Below are positions 46,901 through 59,765 of a stretch of 64,000 bases of DNA, piece by piece. This DNA is from CAWCTD01 sp963798455. Lineage in GTDB: Bacteria > Acidobacteriota > Terriglobia > Bryobacterales > Bryobacteraceae. Position 1 is the first letter of the stretch. Each line of letters starts with the position of its first letter. The position numbers and the translations under genes are program-made. Where the stretch lies: contig CAWCTD010000004.1 of NCBI GenBank assembly GCA_963798455.1, positions 186,001 through 250,000 on the forward strand, written 5' to 3'. A model generated the notes under the pieces. That model saw only the letters and a program-made list of their open reading frames with translations, ran no database searches and was not told where the DNA came from.

Positions 46901-49900
46901 ACTGGCGAGTTCGATAAAACGCATCGCCGCATCGCTCTGGATACCGAGATAGCGGTATTCGAGCTGCGCGTGCGACCAGGCCAGTTCGAACGCGCGGCTG
47001 CAGACGCCGGGGTCGCGGTACTTGACGATCAGACGCATCAGCTCCTCGCGCGACCCCGCGGCCACGGTGACCAGCGTGATCTGCGCCTGCTGCCTCGGTT
47101 CAAGCGAAACGCGCTGTCGCATGACGAACACCGGATCGAGCACGTAGCCATCGGTCTGGTTCAGCGCCATGATCGGGTCCCGCCAGGTGCGTCCCCGCCC
47201 CAGGCACCGCGCGCGGTCCGTTTCGTACTCGAACGAGCTCCCGCCCTCTGGACTTTCGATCATCAACTGTGCAACCCAGATCGGCGTTTCATCGGAAGAC
47301 CGCAGCCGGCGCCATGCCAGTAGCGCGTGCAGATCGGCCCGCGCCTCGGTCTGGATAAACAGCTTGTTAAAGGCTGGGTGCGCACGGTCCGCGCCATGCG
47401 GCGCAAGGCTCAATTCAGCGGCGCTGGTCAACTCCAGTGTCCGCGCTCGCGAACCCTCGTTGACGAGCGTGATACGGCGAATCTCCGCATCGTCTTCCGG
47501 CGACACCGTCACTTCCAGATGACTCTCGATGCCCAGCCTGCGGCGGCGGAACTCGGCGCGGTCGCCGCTGAAGGTCGCCGTGTAGCGGGGGTCTTTCACG
47601 TTTAAGGGCTGATGCGTCACCGACCAAAGCGTGTCGCTTTCTTCTTCGCGAAGATAGACAAAAGTTCCCCAATTGTCGCGCGTGGTGTCCGAGCGCCAGC
47701 GCGTGATGTCGAACTCGCCCCACCGGCTGTAGCCCGCGCCCGTGTTGGTGATCATCAGGGCATATCGGCCGTTGCCGAGCAGTTGAACGCGGGGGATCGG
47801 AGTGTCTTCATCGAACACCCGGTACTCAGGCGCCGATGGCCCGGAGACCAGCCGCATGGCGACCTGATCCGATGGGCGGTGAACGAGCATCGAAGGCACA
47901 GGCGGGATGCGCTCGAACAGCAGCGGCTCCACCGCTTTGATTCGGCGATCGGCATGGAAGCGCTGCCGCAGGATGCCGCGGTTGAGCACGTTGTTCAGGG
48001 CCATGAGGCTCATTCCCTGATGGTGAGCCATGTATGTGTAAACGATGACTCCCTTCCCGGCTCGCCGTTCATCCTGACGCGTGTAGTCCAGCGATTCATA
48101 GAACCCCATGCGGCCGTACATGCCGGCCTTCACCAGACGGTTGAGGTTTTTGACCGATTCCGCCGGATCCACCAGCAAAGCCAGCGTGGTGGCATAGGGC
48201 GCTACCACCAGATCCTCCTCCAGCCCCCGTTTCAGGCCCAGCGATGGAACGCCGAAAGCTCCATACTGGTAAGTCTTGTGCGAATCGAGAGCGCTGTATG
48301 CGGATTCCGAGACTCCCCAAGGCGCCCCCCGATCCTTGGTGTACTCAATCTGGCGCTTTACCGCCACGGCGCAAGCGTTCTCCAGCAAGGAGTTTCGGAA
48401 ACTGCGCGTGAACAGAAGCGGCATCAGGTACTCAAACATCGAGCCGCTCCAGGAAAGCAGAACCGGGCCGTTCGCCGACGTGTAGGGCCGTCCGAGCGCC
48501 AGCCAGTGCTCCGCGGGTGCGTCGCCCTTGGCAATCGCCACCAAACTGGCAAGGCGCGATTCGCTTGCCAGCAGATCGTAGTGGGCGCTGAGGTTCAGCG
48601 GGCCGCCTACCTGGTATCCGATGGCAAACAGACGCCGCTGAGCGTCGTACACGAAATTCATATCCACGCCGTCAGCCAGGGCTTCGCTCGTTTCTCCGAG
48701 ATGTCCGGATCGGCCGAGCAAATCTGCCGACGCTCCACGAGCCCTCTCGTACTCAGCCCGGACGTCTGCAATCCAGGCGGTCAGGTTCGCCGATAACCCG
48801 TCTTTGTTCCTGGCATCCTGCAAGATCTCGCTAAGCAGGCCGGTTTCTCCGCGAGCCACGGCGCCCCAGGAAGGCAACTCGCGCAGCAGCTTGCGGCGCG
48901 CCGCGAGGGCGCTATCTCCGAGAGGCTGCAGGAACTCGTCAGGTGGAGCGGCCAGAACGTCCAGCCAGCGCAAATAATGGTCGGCGTGTTGAACCCAGTT
49001 CTCTATTTGCTGCTCCAGCCGCGTAAACCAGTAAGCGCGCTCCCCGGCCGGCGAGACGCTCCAACGCAGGGAATCGGTCAGCTTTCGTGCGGGCTCGGCG
49101 GCCAGGCGAATTCGCCCCAGGATTTCTATGCCCGCAGACTCTTCCTCGAACAGTCTCCGCAACACAGCTAGCGGAACAGCGGTACTGTGGTCCGGCGGGA
49201 GTCGCTCCGTAATGACCGCTAACGTGTCGGCCAGGCCGCGCAGTGCGCGCGCGTCCAATTGCGCTTCCGCATCCAGTTCCTGACAGGCCTGCTTCAGCAC
49301 CCACAGGCTCGCGATGAGATTTCCGCTATCGACTGTCGATACGTACTTTGGCGGGAGCGGTTCCAGAGTTCGGGTGTTGTACCAGTTGAGAAGGTGGCCC
49401 TCGCAAGTTTCCAGCTTTGCCAGCGTTTCGATCGTTGCGGTACAACGTTCGACCATTGCTTCCGGAGTCAGAAACCCGAGATCGCGCGCCGAGACCGCGG
49501 ACATCAGCCACAGTCCGATGTTTGTGGGCGAAGTACGATCGGCGACCTCAACGTTTAATGCCTCCTGGGAATTATCCGGCGGAAGCCAGTTGCGCTCCGC
49601 TCCTACCAGGTCGTCGAAGTAGCGCCAAGTGTCACGGGCGATGCGCCGCAGAAGGCGCTGGTCGTCGACATCCACCCGTTCCGCTCTCTTGAGCGCGCTG
49701 CGTTGCGACCTGATCCAATGCTGAACCGCGGGAGCGGCAATCCAGAGCGCCAGAAAAGGAGCCCAAGCCGGTTCCCAAAAACTGCCACGGAATTCCAGCG
49801 CCAGGCTGAACGCCGCGGAGAGGGCGTAGATCAAGAAGAAATGGGCACGGTAGGGATCTAGGAACAGTCGTGCCGACTGGTCCGACACTTCCGCGGTCTG

Positions 49901-50293
49901 CCATTCCAGCAGGTGGCGTTTGCTGATGCTAAGCCGGTACAGGGCGCGAACGATGGCATCGGCGGAGAGGTAGGCCTGATGCGGCAGGAAAGCCGCCTTG
50001 ACGATCACCCGATTCACATCGCTGTTGGCTTCCCGCCAGCCCCGCCCGTCACCCCGCCATTGGGCGATCAGGCGGTCGAGAAACTGAAAGAGAAGCGGAA
50101 CCACGAGGGCCGCCGCCACTAGTGTGCTGGCGGCCGCGGGAGCGGCTGGGCAGGTCCAACTGAACAGTAACAGCAGCAAAGATGCCGGCGGCGCCAGGCT
50201 GTGGCGCAGGTTGTCAAAAATCTTCCAGCGATTGATCGGCGTCAGGGGATTCCGTACGTACTCCGTCCGGGTCGCGGCCGGAACTCGCGGCAA
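43925..50293 (-). CDS. ndvB: Cyclic beta-1,2-glucan synthase, C-terminal GH94-type part
   Basis: 2122 residues from a TTG at 50291-50293, overlapping the previous ORF by 80 bp. It begins after the glycosyltransferase core (NRWKIFDNLRHSLAPP), with membrane helices in the first 210 residues. Cellobiose-phosphorylase-like domains follow. The phosphorylase catalytic region is LPLMGTSDWNDGMSSVGAKG, followed by GQYTHAALWVAMAFARM and GGWTWYTGSAGWMYRVW. In intact NdvB this half controls glucan chain length and cyclisation steps. It is separated from its N-terminal half by one frameshift near 50295. The joint length exceeds 3000 residues. Confidence 0.85.
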   Translation of the reverse strand: MPRVPAATRTEYVRNPLTPINRWKIFDNLRHSLAPPASLLLLLFSWTCPAAPAAASTLVAAALVVPLLFQFLDRLIAQWRGDGRGWREANSDVNRVIVKAAFLPHQAYLSADAIVRALYRLSISKRHLLEWQTAEVSDQSARLFLDPYRAHFFLIYALSAAFSLALEFRGSFWEPAWAPFLALWIAAPAVQHWIRSQRSALKRAERVDVDDQRLLRRIARDTWRYFDDLVGAERNWLPPDNSQEALNVEVADRTSPTNIGLWLMSAVSARDLGFLTPEAMVERCTATIETLAKLETCEGHLLNWYNTRTLEPLPPKYVSTVDSGNLIASLWVLKQACQELDAEAQLDARALRGLADTLAVITERLPPDHSTAVPLAVLRRLFEEESAGIEILGRIRLAAEPARKLTDSLRWSVSPAGERAYWFTRLEQQIENWVQHADHYLRWLDVLAAPPDEFLQPLGDSALAARRKLLRELPSWGAVARGETGLLSEILQDARNKDGLSANLTAWIADVRAEYERARGASADLLGRSGHLGETSEALADGVDMNFVYDAQRRLFAIGYQVGGPLNLSAHYDLLASESRLASLVAIAKGDAPAEHWLALGRPYTSANGPVLLSWSGSMFEYLMPLLFTRSFRNSLLENACAVAVKRQIEYTKDRGAPWGVSESAYSALDSHKTYQYGAFGVPSLGLKRGLEEDLVVAPYATTLALLVDPAESVKNLNRLVKAGMYGRMGFYESLDYTRQDERRAGKGVIVYTYMAHHQGMSLMALNNVLNRGILRQRFHADRRIKAVEPLLFERIPPVPSMLVHRPSDQVAMRLVSGPSAPEYRVFDEDTPIPRVQLLGNGRYALMITNTGAGYSRWGEFDITRWRSDTTRDNWGTFVYLREEESDTLWSVTHQPLNVKDPRYTATFSGDRAEFRRRRLGIESHLEVTVSPEDDAEIRRITLVNEGSRARTLELTSAAELSLAPHGADRAHPAFNKLFIQTEARADLHALLAWRRLRSSDETPIWVAQLMIESPEGGSSFEYETDRARCLGRGRTWRDPIMALNQTDGYVLDPVFVMRQRVSLEPRQQAQITLVTVAAGSREELMRLIVKYRDPGVCSRAFELAWSHAQLEYRYLGIQSDAAMRFIELASHLLYPNIRLRAPAERLRRNVQTQSRLWAHGISGDLPLAVVWARDSQGLSLVRELLVAHTYWRLRGLKADLVILNREPASYEQPLHQELLRLVEAHSLHTGVQQPGGAFLLKADQISEEDLNLILSVAQATMGAVRGTLAKQLSSPPEGILLPPPLQIQRTEEQPSEPLPFLELPYFNGVGGFTADGREYAIYLGPNVSTPLPWINVMANPVFGALVSEAGSGCCWYGDSQSNRLTPWSNDPVSNPSAEAIYIRDEDGGVFWTPTPLPVRELDAYRARHGQGYTEIEHNSHGLEQTLMTFVPVHAERADPVRIQRLRVKNRSSQRRRLSVTSYSEFVLGADRETTQMHITSSWDESAKALFARNPYHLDHGGRVAFAAMTPEPSSFTGDRTVFLGRNGSAEAPAGLRRESLCGRTGAGLDPCGALQTKFELGPGEEKTVIYLLGQADDAEHARRLIARYRDAENVERSLEETRAWWDDLLTTIQVETPILSVNFMLNRWLLYQSLSCRIWGRSAFYQSSGAYGFRDQLQDVLALVYSAAPIARELILRAASRQFTEGDVQHWWHVPSGAGVRTRCSDDLLWLPFAVCQYMDVTGDAGILDATTTFLEGPRLKEEEREAYFQPSVSIDQATIFEHCRRAIEKGTTFGPHGLPLMGTSDWNDGMSSVGAKGQGESVWLAWFLVDVLKKFAEVCAGRGEQGLASRYRGRANRLSATVERTGWDGEWYLRAFFDDGTPLGSRQNEEARIDSLTQSWSVISSAGNPDRAAVAMHSVEERLIREKERLVLLCTPPFDKSNPNPGYIMGYPPGVRENGGQYTHAALWVAMAFARMRDGDRAVKVLQMLNPIEHSRTPEDCAVYRTEPYVVAADVYSLQSQVGRGGWTWYTGSAGWMYRVWLEEVLGFKLRAGRLSIEPVIPENWPGYLLTFRYGRTEYRIEVENGGERSKQEIQLVDDGESHAIHIYAGAPASRTLVEAAGPSTAAPFPMRPLRGATGR

Positions 50294-53114
50294 GACTCCA
50301 CGAAGCGATCTGCCAGTCTCCGCGGACCCATCGATGTTGCCGTTTGCTGTAGCTCGTGTAGTCGTACGGGAACTGTTCGAAGAGTTCCACGTCCGTGGCC
50401 AATCCGACGCCGGCGTATGCTCCTTCGATCAGGTCGTGACTGAGCAGCCTTTGCTGCGGGAAGCGCCCGTTGAGTATTTTGTGAAAGGCGCGCACATCGT
50501 AAATGGCCTTTCCATGGTAGATGGCTTCGCCGAACAGGTCTTGATAGACGTCGGAAACCGCCTGACAATACGGGTCCGTCCCGCGCGCGTCCGTAAACAA
50601 CCTCGTGAAACGTGAGGCCGTTGCCGATGGGAGCGTGATGCTCACGCGCGGCTGAATGATGGTGTAGCCGCGAGCGCGGTTGCGTTCGTCCCCCGTGAGC
50701 TCCACGCGGTTTAAGGGATGCGCGATGGTTTCGACGAGCCTTTGCGCGCTGCCGTGTGGGAGTTGGGTATCGGCATCCAGCGTGATCACGTACCGGATCT
50801 TCCCCGGCAGCGACCCGACGCGCAGGAACTCCCGGTTTTCCCCGCCATTCAGAAGACTGTTGAGTTCCTCGAGTTTCCCTCGTTTCCGTTCCCAGCCGAT
50901 CCAATGGTTCTCGGTCTCGCACCACATCCGCGGTCTGTGGAAGAGCAGGAACCGGCCCTGGCCGTGACGTGCATTCAACTGCTCTATGCCTTTCATTGCC
51001 AGCCCCAGCAGAGCGTCGTCCTCTGGCATCTCGAGCTCTGCCGCGTCAGTGAAGTCCGACACGAGTGAGAACCAGAGATTCGCGCCCGGGTTCGCGAAGT
51101 AGCGTACTTCCAGCCTGTCGATCTCGCCGCGGACCGACTCCGGTGTGAGCAGCATCATCGGCACAGCGACAAGCGTGGCGCAGTCTTCCGGTATTCCCTC
51201 CTCAAACGACATCTTCGGCAGCACACGCGGGGGAAGCATCCACGTAAGGAACGTCTGCAGCAGGTAAGTGGCGAGTTCGCTGGCCGGGAAGAGCGCGAGT
51301 ATCCCCAGAATCAAAAGCATCCATTGTGAAGCCACTCCCGCGCGGTGCGCCGCAAACCGAAAAGCACCCGAAAGTCCGGCGGTGAGTGCGGCGAGACTGC
51401 CCAGGTACGACAACGTCCCATGCCGGCGCAGAAAACGCAGCCACCGTTCGCGCCAGGGAATGCGTCGCCGCAGGCGCTTTTCGAGTTCCGGCAATCCTTC
51501 ATCCAGGAGGTAGTAAGCTACGCACTGCTCGCGGCTGCCGAGCGGAGCGGATTGCGCGAGGTCCACCGCCAGCCGAGCCACGTCCCATTCGCAGAACTTC
51601 GACTGGCGCGCTGCTGCTTCGACAACCCGGCGGCAACGGTCGCGCGTGGCGAAATCACTGCGGGCATGGATGCCTGCCGGGTCCTGGCGCAGAATCGCCT
51701 CCATCCGGCTCACTGCCTCGACAATCTTCGGGTATTGCAGTTCGGACAACTGGCGCAAACTCCCAATCGCGCTGGCGATCAACATCAGATCATTTGCTTC
51801 CTCGGCATGCTCGGCCCGGATGATATCGGCCAAGTGGTGTTCCGACTTCTCTTGAATCCATTTCTGGATCGGAGCGAGCGCGGACTCTTCCTGGTGCAGT
51901 TGCTCGCCGAGGCGCGCAATGAAATGGGGCGTTAGCTGGTTGCCACGGCGATCGAGTTCGGCGACCATTTCCTCGAACTGCGTGGGGGTGCGATGGGCGG
52001 CGTTCAGAAGGCGGTCGGCCCAAAAGTCGGCTAGTTCCTTCTGATGCTGGCGCAGGCTCGCCAACTCTGACAGCCGCCGCAGCCGCTCGAGAAGCACCAA
52101 ACGCAACATCAGCGGGAACACCCACAGCTCGGCGATGGTCAACGGCGACCGATGCTGATAAGCGTCGAGAAAGCTGATGATGCTCTCTGCCGCGAGCCGG
52201 TGGCCGGTGCGATCGCTCAATTCAGCGGCGAGATGATAGACGCGCAGCCGGACCAGACAGCTCCGGTCCGTTAGCACCGGCAGAATCTTGTTGTGATTGT
52301 CGGGAAGGTCGTGCCGGATGTCGGCAATGTTTGAGCGAATGAGGTATGCATTATCCAGGAGCCACTCGGCCGCATGCGTGATGCCATACTCTAGCCGCGC
52401 GGCTTCCGCCAGATCCCTCCGCGCGCGTTCGATGACAAGCTCGCACTCCCGCAAAATCGGCAGCAGCGGCCGCGATCGGGTCGACGACTCGAGTTCGTGT
52501 GAACTCGCCAACCCCGCCGCGCAATCCGGCAAGCTGGCCATGCTGGCCGGTTCGCGCCGTTGCCCGGCAGTTTCCGTCGAGGCAGTAAAGCCAGACCCCG
52601 GACGCATCGCGAAGACGGATGGTTGAGCGATGTGCCGCAGGACCGCGACGACTTCAGCCGCTTCATCTTCGGTTGCTTCGACGACCACAAGGCTCTCTCC
52701 GGGAAGGACAATACCGCGATAGCCGCGAAGAACTCTGTTGCGAACCCCGAGTCCCAGCCAGAGCGTGCCAAACCAAATGATCAGAAAGATGCCCAACGCC
52801 GATGGGACCACCGCCAAGAGAGGAGTGCCCGCAATCGCGGCGAGCACGGCGGCGGCGAGCGCCAGGGCTGCCCCGAATGTGGCCCGCTCACGAGGTCCGA
52901 GCCCGTCATGGAAATGCTTCAGACCGCCGTCTGACGCGCGATGGATGACAGCCGAGCGCCGGAACCCATTCTTGCGGGTCTCGCGAAGCGCCTCCTCGCC
53001 GTGTTCTTCGCTGCGGTAAAACCCAAGGACGAATCTTGAGACGCGGAATCTTCCTGTTGCAGGCGGAGAAAGAGGCACATATTCATTCTCGCCGTTTCTC
53101 GGGCACTCCTCCAC
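50214..53114 (-). CDS. ndvB: Cyclic beta-1,2-glucan synthase, N-terminal GT84-type part
   Basis: 966 residues. A GsiB-like or stress-type segment opens the protein (SRFVLGFYRSEEHGEEALRE). Membrane helices are near 85-135 and 580-640. The glycosyltransferase 84 region has YVITLDADTQLPHG (DxD) and LLSHDLIEGAYAG, and the Q-x-x-R-W-like KRQHRWVRGDWQIA. It makes linear beta-1,2-glucan from UDP-glucose on the inner membrane. After RGDWQIASW the frame leaves the expected path and ends at 50214. The correct continuation is in the next ORF. Confidence 0.85.
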   Translation of the reverse strand: MEECPRNGENEYVPLSPPATGRFRVSRFVLGFYRSEEHGEEALRETRKNGFRRSAVIHRASDGGLKHFHDGLGPRERATFGAALALAAAVLAAIAGTPLLAVVPSALGIFLIIWFGTLWLGLGVRNRVLRGYRGIVLPGESLVVVEATEDEAAEVVAVLRHIAQPSVFAMRPGSGFTASTETAGQRREPASMASLPDCAAGLASSHELESSTRSRPLLPILRECELVIERARRDLAEAARLEYGITHAAEWLLDNAYLIRSNIADIRHDLPDNHNKILPVLTDRSCLVRLRVYHLAAELSDRTGHRLAAESIISFLDAYQHRSPLTIAELWVFPLMLRLVLLERLRRLSELASLRQHQKELADFWADRLLNAAHRTPTQFEEMVAELDRRGNQLTPHFIARLGEQLHQEESALAPIQKWIQEKSEHHLADIIRAEHAEEANDLMLIASAIGSLRQLSELQYPKIVEAVSRMEAILRQDPAGIHARSDFATRDRCRRVVEAAARQSKFCEWDVARLAVDLAQSAPLGSREQCVAYYLLDEGLPELEKRLRRRIPWRERWLRFLRRHGTLSYLGSLAALTAGLSGAFRFAAHRAGVASQWMLLILGILALFPASELATYLLQTFLTWMLPPRVLPKMSFEEGIPEDCATLVAVPMMLLTPESVRGEIDRLEVRYFANPGANLWFSLVSDFTDAAELEMPEDDALLGLAMKGIEQLNARHGQGRFLLFHRPRMWCETENHWIGWERKRGKLEELNSLLNGGENREFLRVGSLPGKIRYVITLDADTQLPHGSAQRLVETIAHPLNRVELTGDERNRARGYTIIQPRVSITLPSATASRFTRLFTDARGTDPYCQAVSDVYQDLFGEAIYHGKAIYDVRAFHKILNGRFPQQRLLSHDLIEGAYAGVGLATDVELFEQFPYDYTSYSKRQHRWVRGDWQIASWSLAASSGRDPDGVRTESPDADQSLEDF

Positions 53115-53511
53115 TGCGGAACTCGCGACATGTCCTGAAACGCTCGCCCCGTCTCCTGTTCTTCTGAGGTTTCGCTTCGGCGGCGGCCTACTCGACTGTT
53201 GCCGTCAAGGGATCACGGTCTCCCGAAAGCTCACAAAGCCTCAACGAGGCTAGCCTCAATTTCCACGCTTGATTCGGCGGGCGAGGCTCCAGGAGTCTCC
53301 TTGCCAAGTCCGCGCTATTCGCCTCTCCAGCGTCGCAGCTTGTTAACTGCATCAAGTTCTGAGACATTTTTAGCCTGGTTTTTGTGCCCAAACACACGCC
53401 GCCGTTCGCTTCGGGCCTACAGGGCCTGGGAACCCAGCAAAAGCGACGACATCTGCCATTCAACGTATAAAACAAGGTGACTCTGTTGTGTTCTTGTAGC
53501 ACTGTACGATC
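53115..53511. other. Intergenic region upstream of the glucan synthase
   Basis: Nearly 400 bp. A minus-strand open frame crosses it, but I see no family features. No convincing promoter hexamers for the glucan synthase were found; an AT-rich patch lies near 53465-53480. It separates the synthase from the decayed fragments that follow. Confidence 0.3.
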
Positions 53512-53703
53512 ATGGCACCCAGTTCTGATGTGGCACTAACGGAATCCCAAGCCGCCGCCTTCTTCGTCTCCCCCGAAGGGCCGCTTCATCGCCAGTACGA
53601 AGCCCTCCGCGCCTGCTTCGGGGTTATCGGCTTTATGGCAACGATGGTGATCTCTACCTCGTCCGAACTGATACGAACGGATGCCTCGTGGCCACCTCGC
53701 TGA
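53512..53703 (+). pseudogene. Transposase N-terminus fused to unrelated fragment
   Basis: The frame opens with VALTESQAAAFFVSPEGPLH then RQYEALRACF, which resembles the N-terminus of helix-turn-helix transposases. After about residue 36 it turns into unrelated sequence. In another frame, the bases 53625-53710 read GNDGDLYLVRTDTNGCLVAT, a fragment of a different kind of gene. The stretch is a mosaic, not a functional gene. Confidence 0.4.
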
Positions 53704-53813
53704 TCCCCCTTGGCGGCCTTTCGTTAGCTGGTGACGCTGTGTGGAATCGCATTCCTCGCCACGAGTGTTGTAGCTTGGGCCCTCAGCCGGCGATCCTTGC
53801 GATCCTACTTCGC

Positions 53814-54098
53814 CATGACCGGAATACGGGTGCCAACTGTCGAGGAAGCCCTGCGCACCGGTGAAAGCCAGAGCGTCGAGTTCAAACAGGGCCTCTCTGA
53901 GGACGAGGGCAAGACCGGCGCCGTCGAGCACGTGGCCTTCGAGGACGTCCGCGCCCTGCTGGTCGCCAAGATAACCGACGCCCGCGGCGAGGCTCCGGTG
54001 TACATGATGGGTGGCGTCATTTACATCCGCGATGGCTCCGCCGACTGCAGGCTCAGCCCGAGGACCTCACCAGACTGAGCACCCAGTACGCGTTTTGA
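53814..54098 (+). pseudogene. AlbA/Schlafen-type DNA-binding domain gene, internally deleted
   Basis: The frame contains VEEALRTGESQSVEFKQGLS and EDEGKT, the start of an AlbA_2 domain, then jumps directly to EAPVYMMGGVIYIRDGS, the conserved end of such proteins. The middle portion (glycine-rich nucleotide/DNA-binding part) is gone. A frame change near 54045 is needed to reach the likely original ending LTRLSTQYAF at 54098. The first ATG in this frame lies at 53731 or 53815. Confidence 0.5.
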
Positions 54099-54186
54099 CC
54101 TATAAGGGCAGCCATCCGCCTCGCCTATTACAGGGTGAGCCGTAGCCCCATCCTGCTTGCGCCTCGGCGCCTCCGCGGTGAATCCC

Positions 54187-54218
54187 AAAACAAAAAAGCC
54201 CGGCCTTTCGGCCGGGCT
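54187..54218 (-). terminator. Intrinsic terminator of the rRNA operon
   Basis: On the minus strand AGCCCGGCC-GAAA-GGCCGGGCT forms a perfect 9-bp stem with a tetraloop (54197-54218), followed by TTTTTTGTTTT. It lies 14 bases beyond the 5S gene. Confidence 0.92.
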
Positions 54219-54231
54219 TCTTTCGTATTAA

Positions 54232-54348
<117 letters not shown>

Positions 54349-54484
54349 AACTTGTTTGGTCATGGGTACGTGCTTCAGTGTCCCAAGCGAAGCGCCTGGA
54401 CACTGTTGCCCGTCCCCATCTCCTATATTTCCGAATATCGACGGTTCGCTACACAAACCACTCAATGCCAAAAGTAAATTCTAT

Positions 54485-57359
<2,875 letters not shown>

Positions 57360-57466
57360 ATAAAATTTACTTTGGACACAGAGTGGATCTGTGCGCTTTG
57401 CAACTAACTTGTAGTTGCCCGTCGATATTCTGTTTTCAAAGATCGTCCACAGCCAAAGGCTGTGCA

Positions 57467-57543
57467 TGGTGGGCCTGGGTGGAGTTGAACCACCGACCTC
57501 ACCCTTATCAGGGGTGCGCTCTAGCCACCTGAGCTACAGGCCC
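57467..57543 (-). tRNA. tRNA-Ile (anticodon GAT)
   Basis: 77 nt with encoded CCA. Acceptor GGGCCTG pairs with CAGGCCC. The anticodon loop CTGATAA gives GAT. T-arm GGTGG-TTCAACT-CCACC. Lies in the 16S-23S spacer after tRNA-Ala (transcription order), as in many bacteria, though the usual order is Ile then Ala. Confidence 0.95.
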
Positions 57544-57558
57544 GGTTTCCCGAAAAGC

Positions 57559-57634
57559 TGGTGGAGCTGATCGGAATCGAACCGACGGCCTCCTGAGTGC
57601 AAATCAGGCGCTCTCCCAGCTGAGCTACAGCCCC
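57559..57634 (-). tRNA. tRNA-Ala (anticodon TGC)
   Basis: 76 nt with encoded CCA. Acceptor GGGGCTG pairs with CAGCTCC through G-U pairs. Anticodon loop TTTGCAC gives TGC. Located first in the 16S-23S spacer, before tRNA-Ile. Confidence 0.95.
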
Positions 57635-57778
57635 TTCGAATCGAGGCCGGTTGGACGCCGACCCGGGTCCTGCCCGAGCCACAGTCGTCGCGTCGGAACC
57701 GAAGTGGAGAACTGCGAAACGGCTTCTGGAGTGGAACGGCTGCCCTCCGCTTGGCGGAGGGCTCCACCCACGTTCTCT

Positions 57779-59287
<1,509 letters not shown>

Positions 59288-59579
59288 CTTTTTGAGTCAA
59301 TCGCCGTCTCGCTCATACTTCGTATTCTCGCGAAATCGACTTGTGCGTCCAACCAGATTGTCAATGATCTGGGCGGCCGTCCAGGTATCCAAAAAGGAAG
59401 CCCGAATCGCCGCCGGCCTCGAAAGCTGTCTTGAGCGCAAGTCGCCTCAGCCGCCGAATCGCGGGCCGACAGACCTTTGCTCAAAGATTCTTGGGAACTC
59501 TAAAGAACCCCAGGATGTCACTCAGCGGCCAAAAACCGCCGGCGCTGCTCCAGTGCCTCTAGATGGTTGCCGTTTATGA
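59288..59579 (-). other. 16S rRNA leader
   Basis: Transcribed leader between promoter and 16S. It holds a boxA-like GGTTCTTTAGA (minus strand, 59499-59509) that may recruit the Nus antitermination complex, and no protein gene. Confidence 0.5.
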
Positions 59580-59608
59580 ATTCTACCACTCCCGTCTCGG
59601 GCGCGCAA
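59580..59608 (-). promoter_or_regulatory. rRNA operon promoter
   Basis: On the minus strand TTGCGC (59603-59608) and TAGAAT (59580-59585) are separated by 17 bases. Four of six -35 and five of six -10 bases match sigma-70 consensus. No other good promoter was noticed upstream of 16S. Confidence 0.65.
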
Positions 59609-59765
59609 GTACCCCCTTCAGGGTTTTTCTCGGACACACCACAAAACAGGATCAACCTGCTCTAGACTAGCAGATCGGGTACCCGCCTGGCAAGGGGGGG
59701 GGTAGAGTTGCGGTAGAATGCGGAGTTCGTGGGGCGGCAGCCCCCCGGAGAGGAGGGCCACAGAG

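Noticed and set aside
53188..53502. 104-residue minus-strand frame upstream of the glucan synthase
   Set aside because: No ribosome site, family motif or signal sequence was seen; treated as non-coding.
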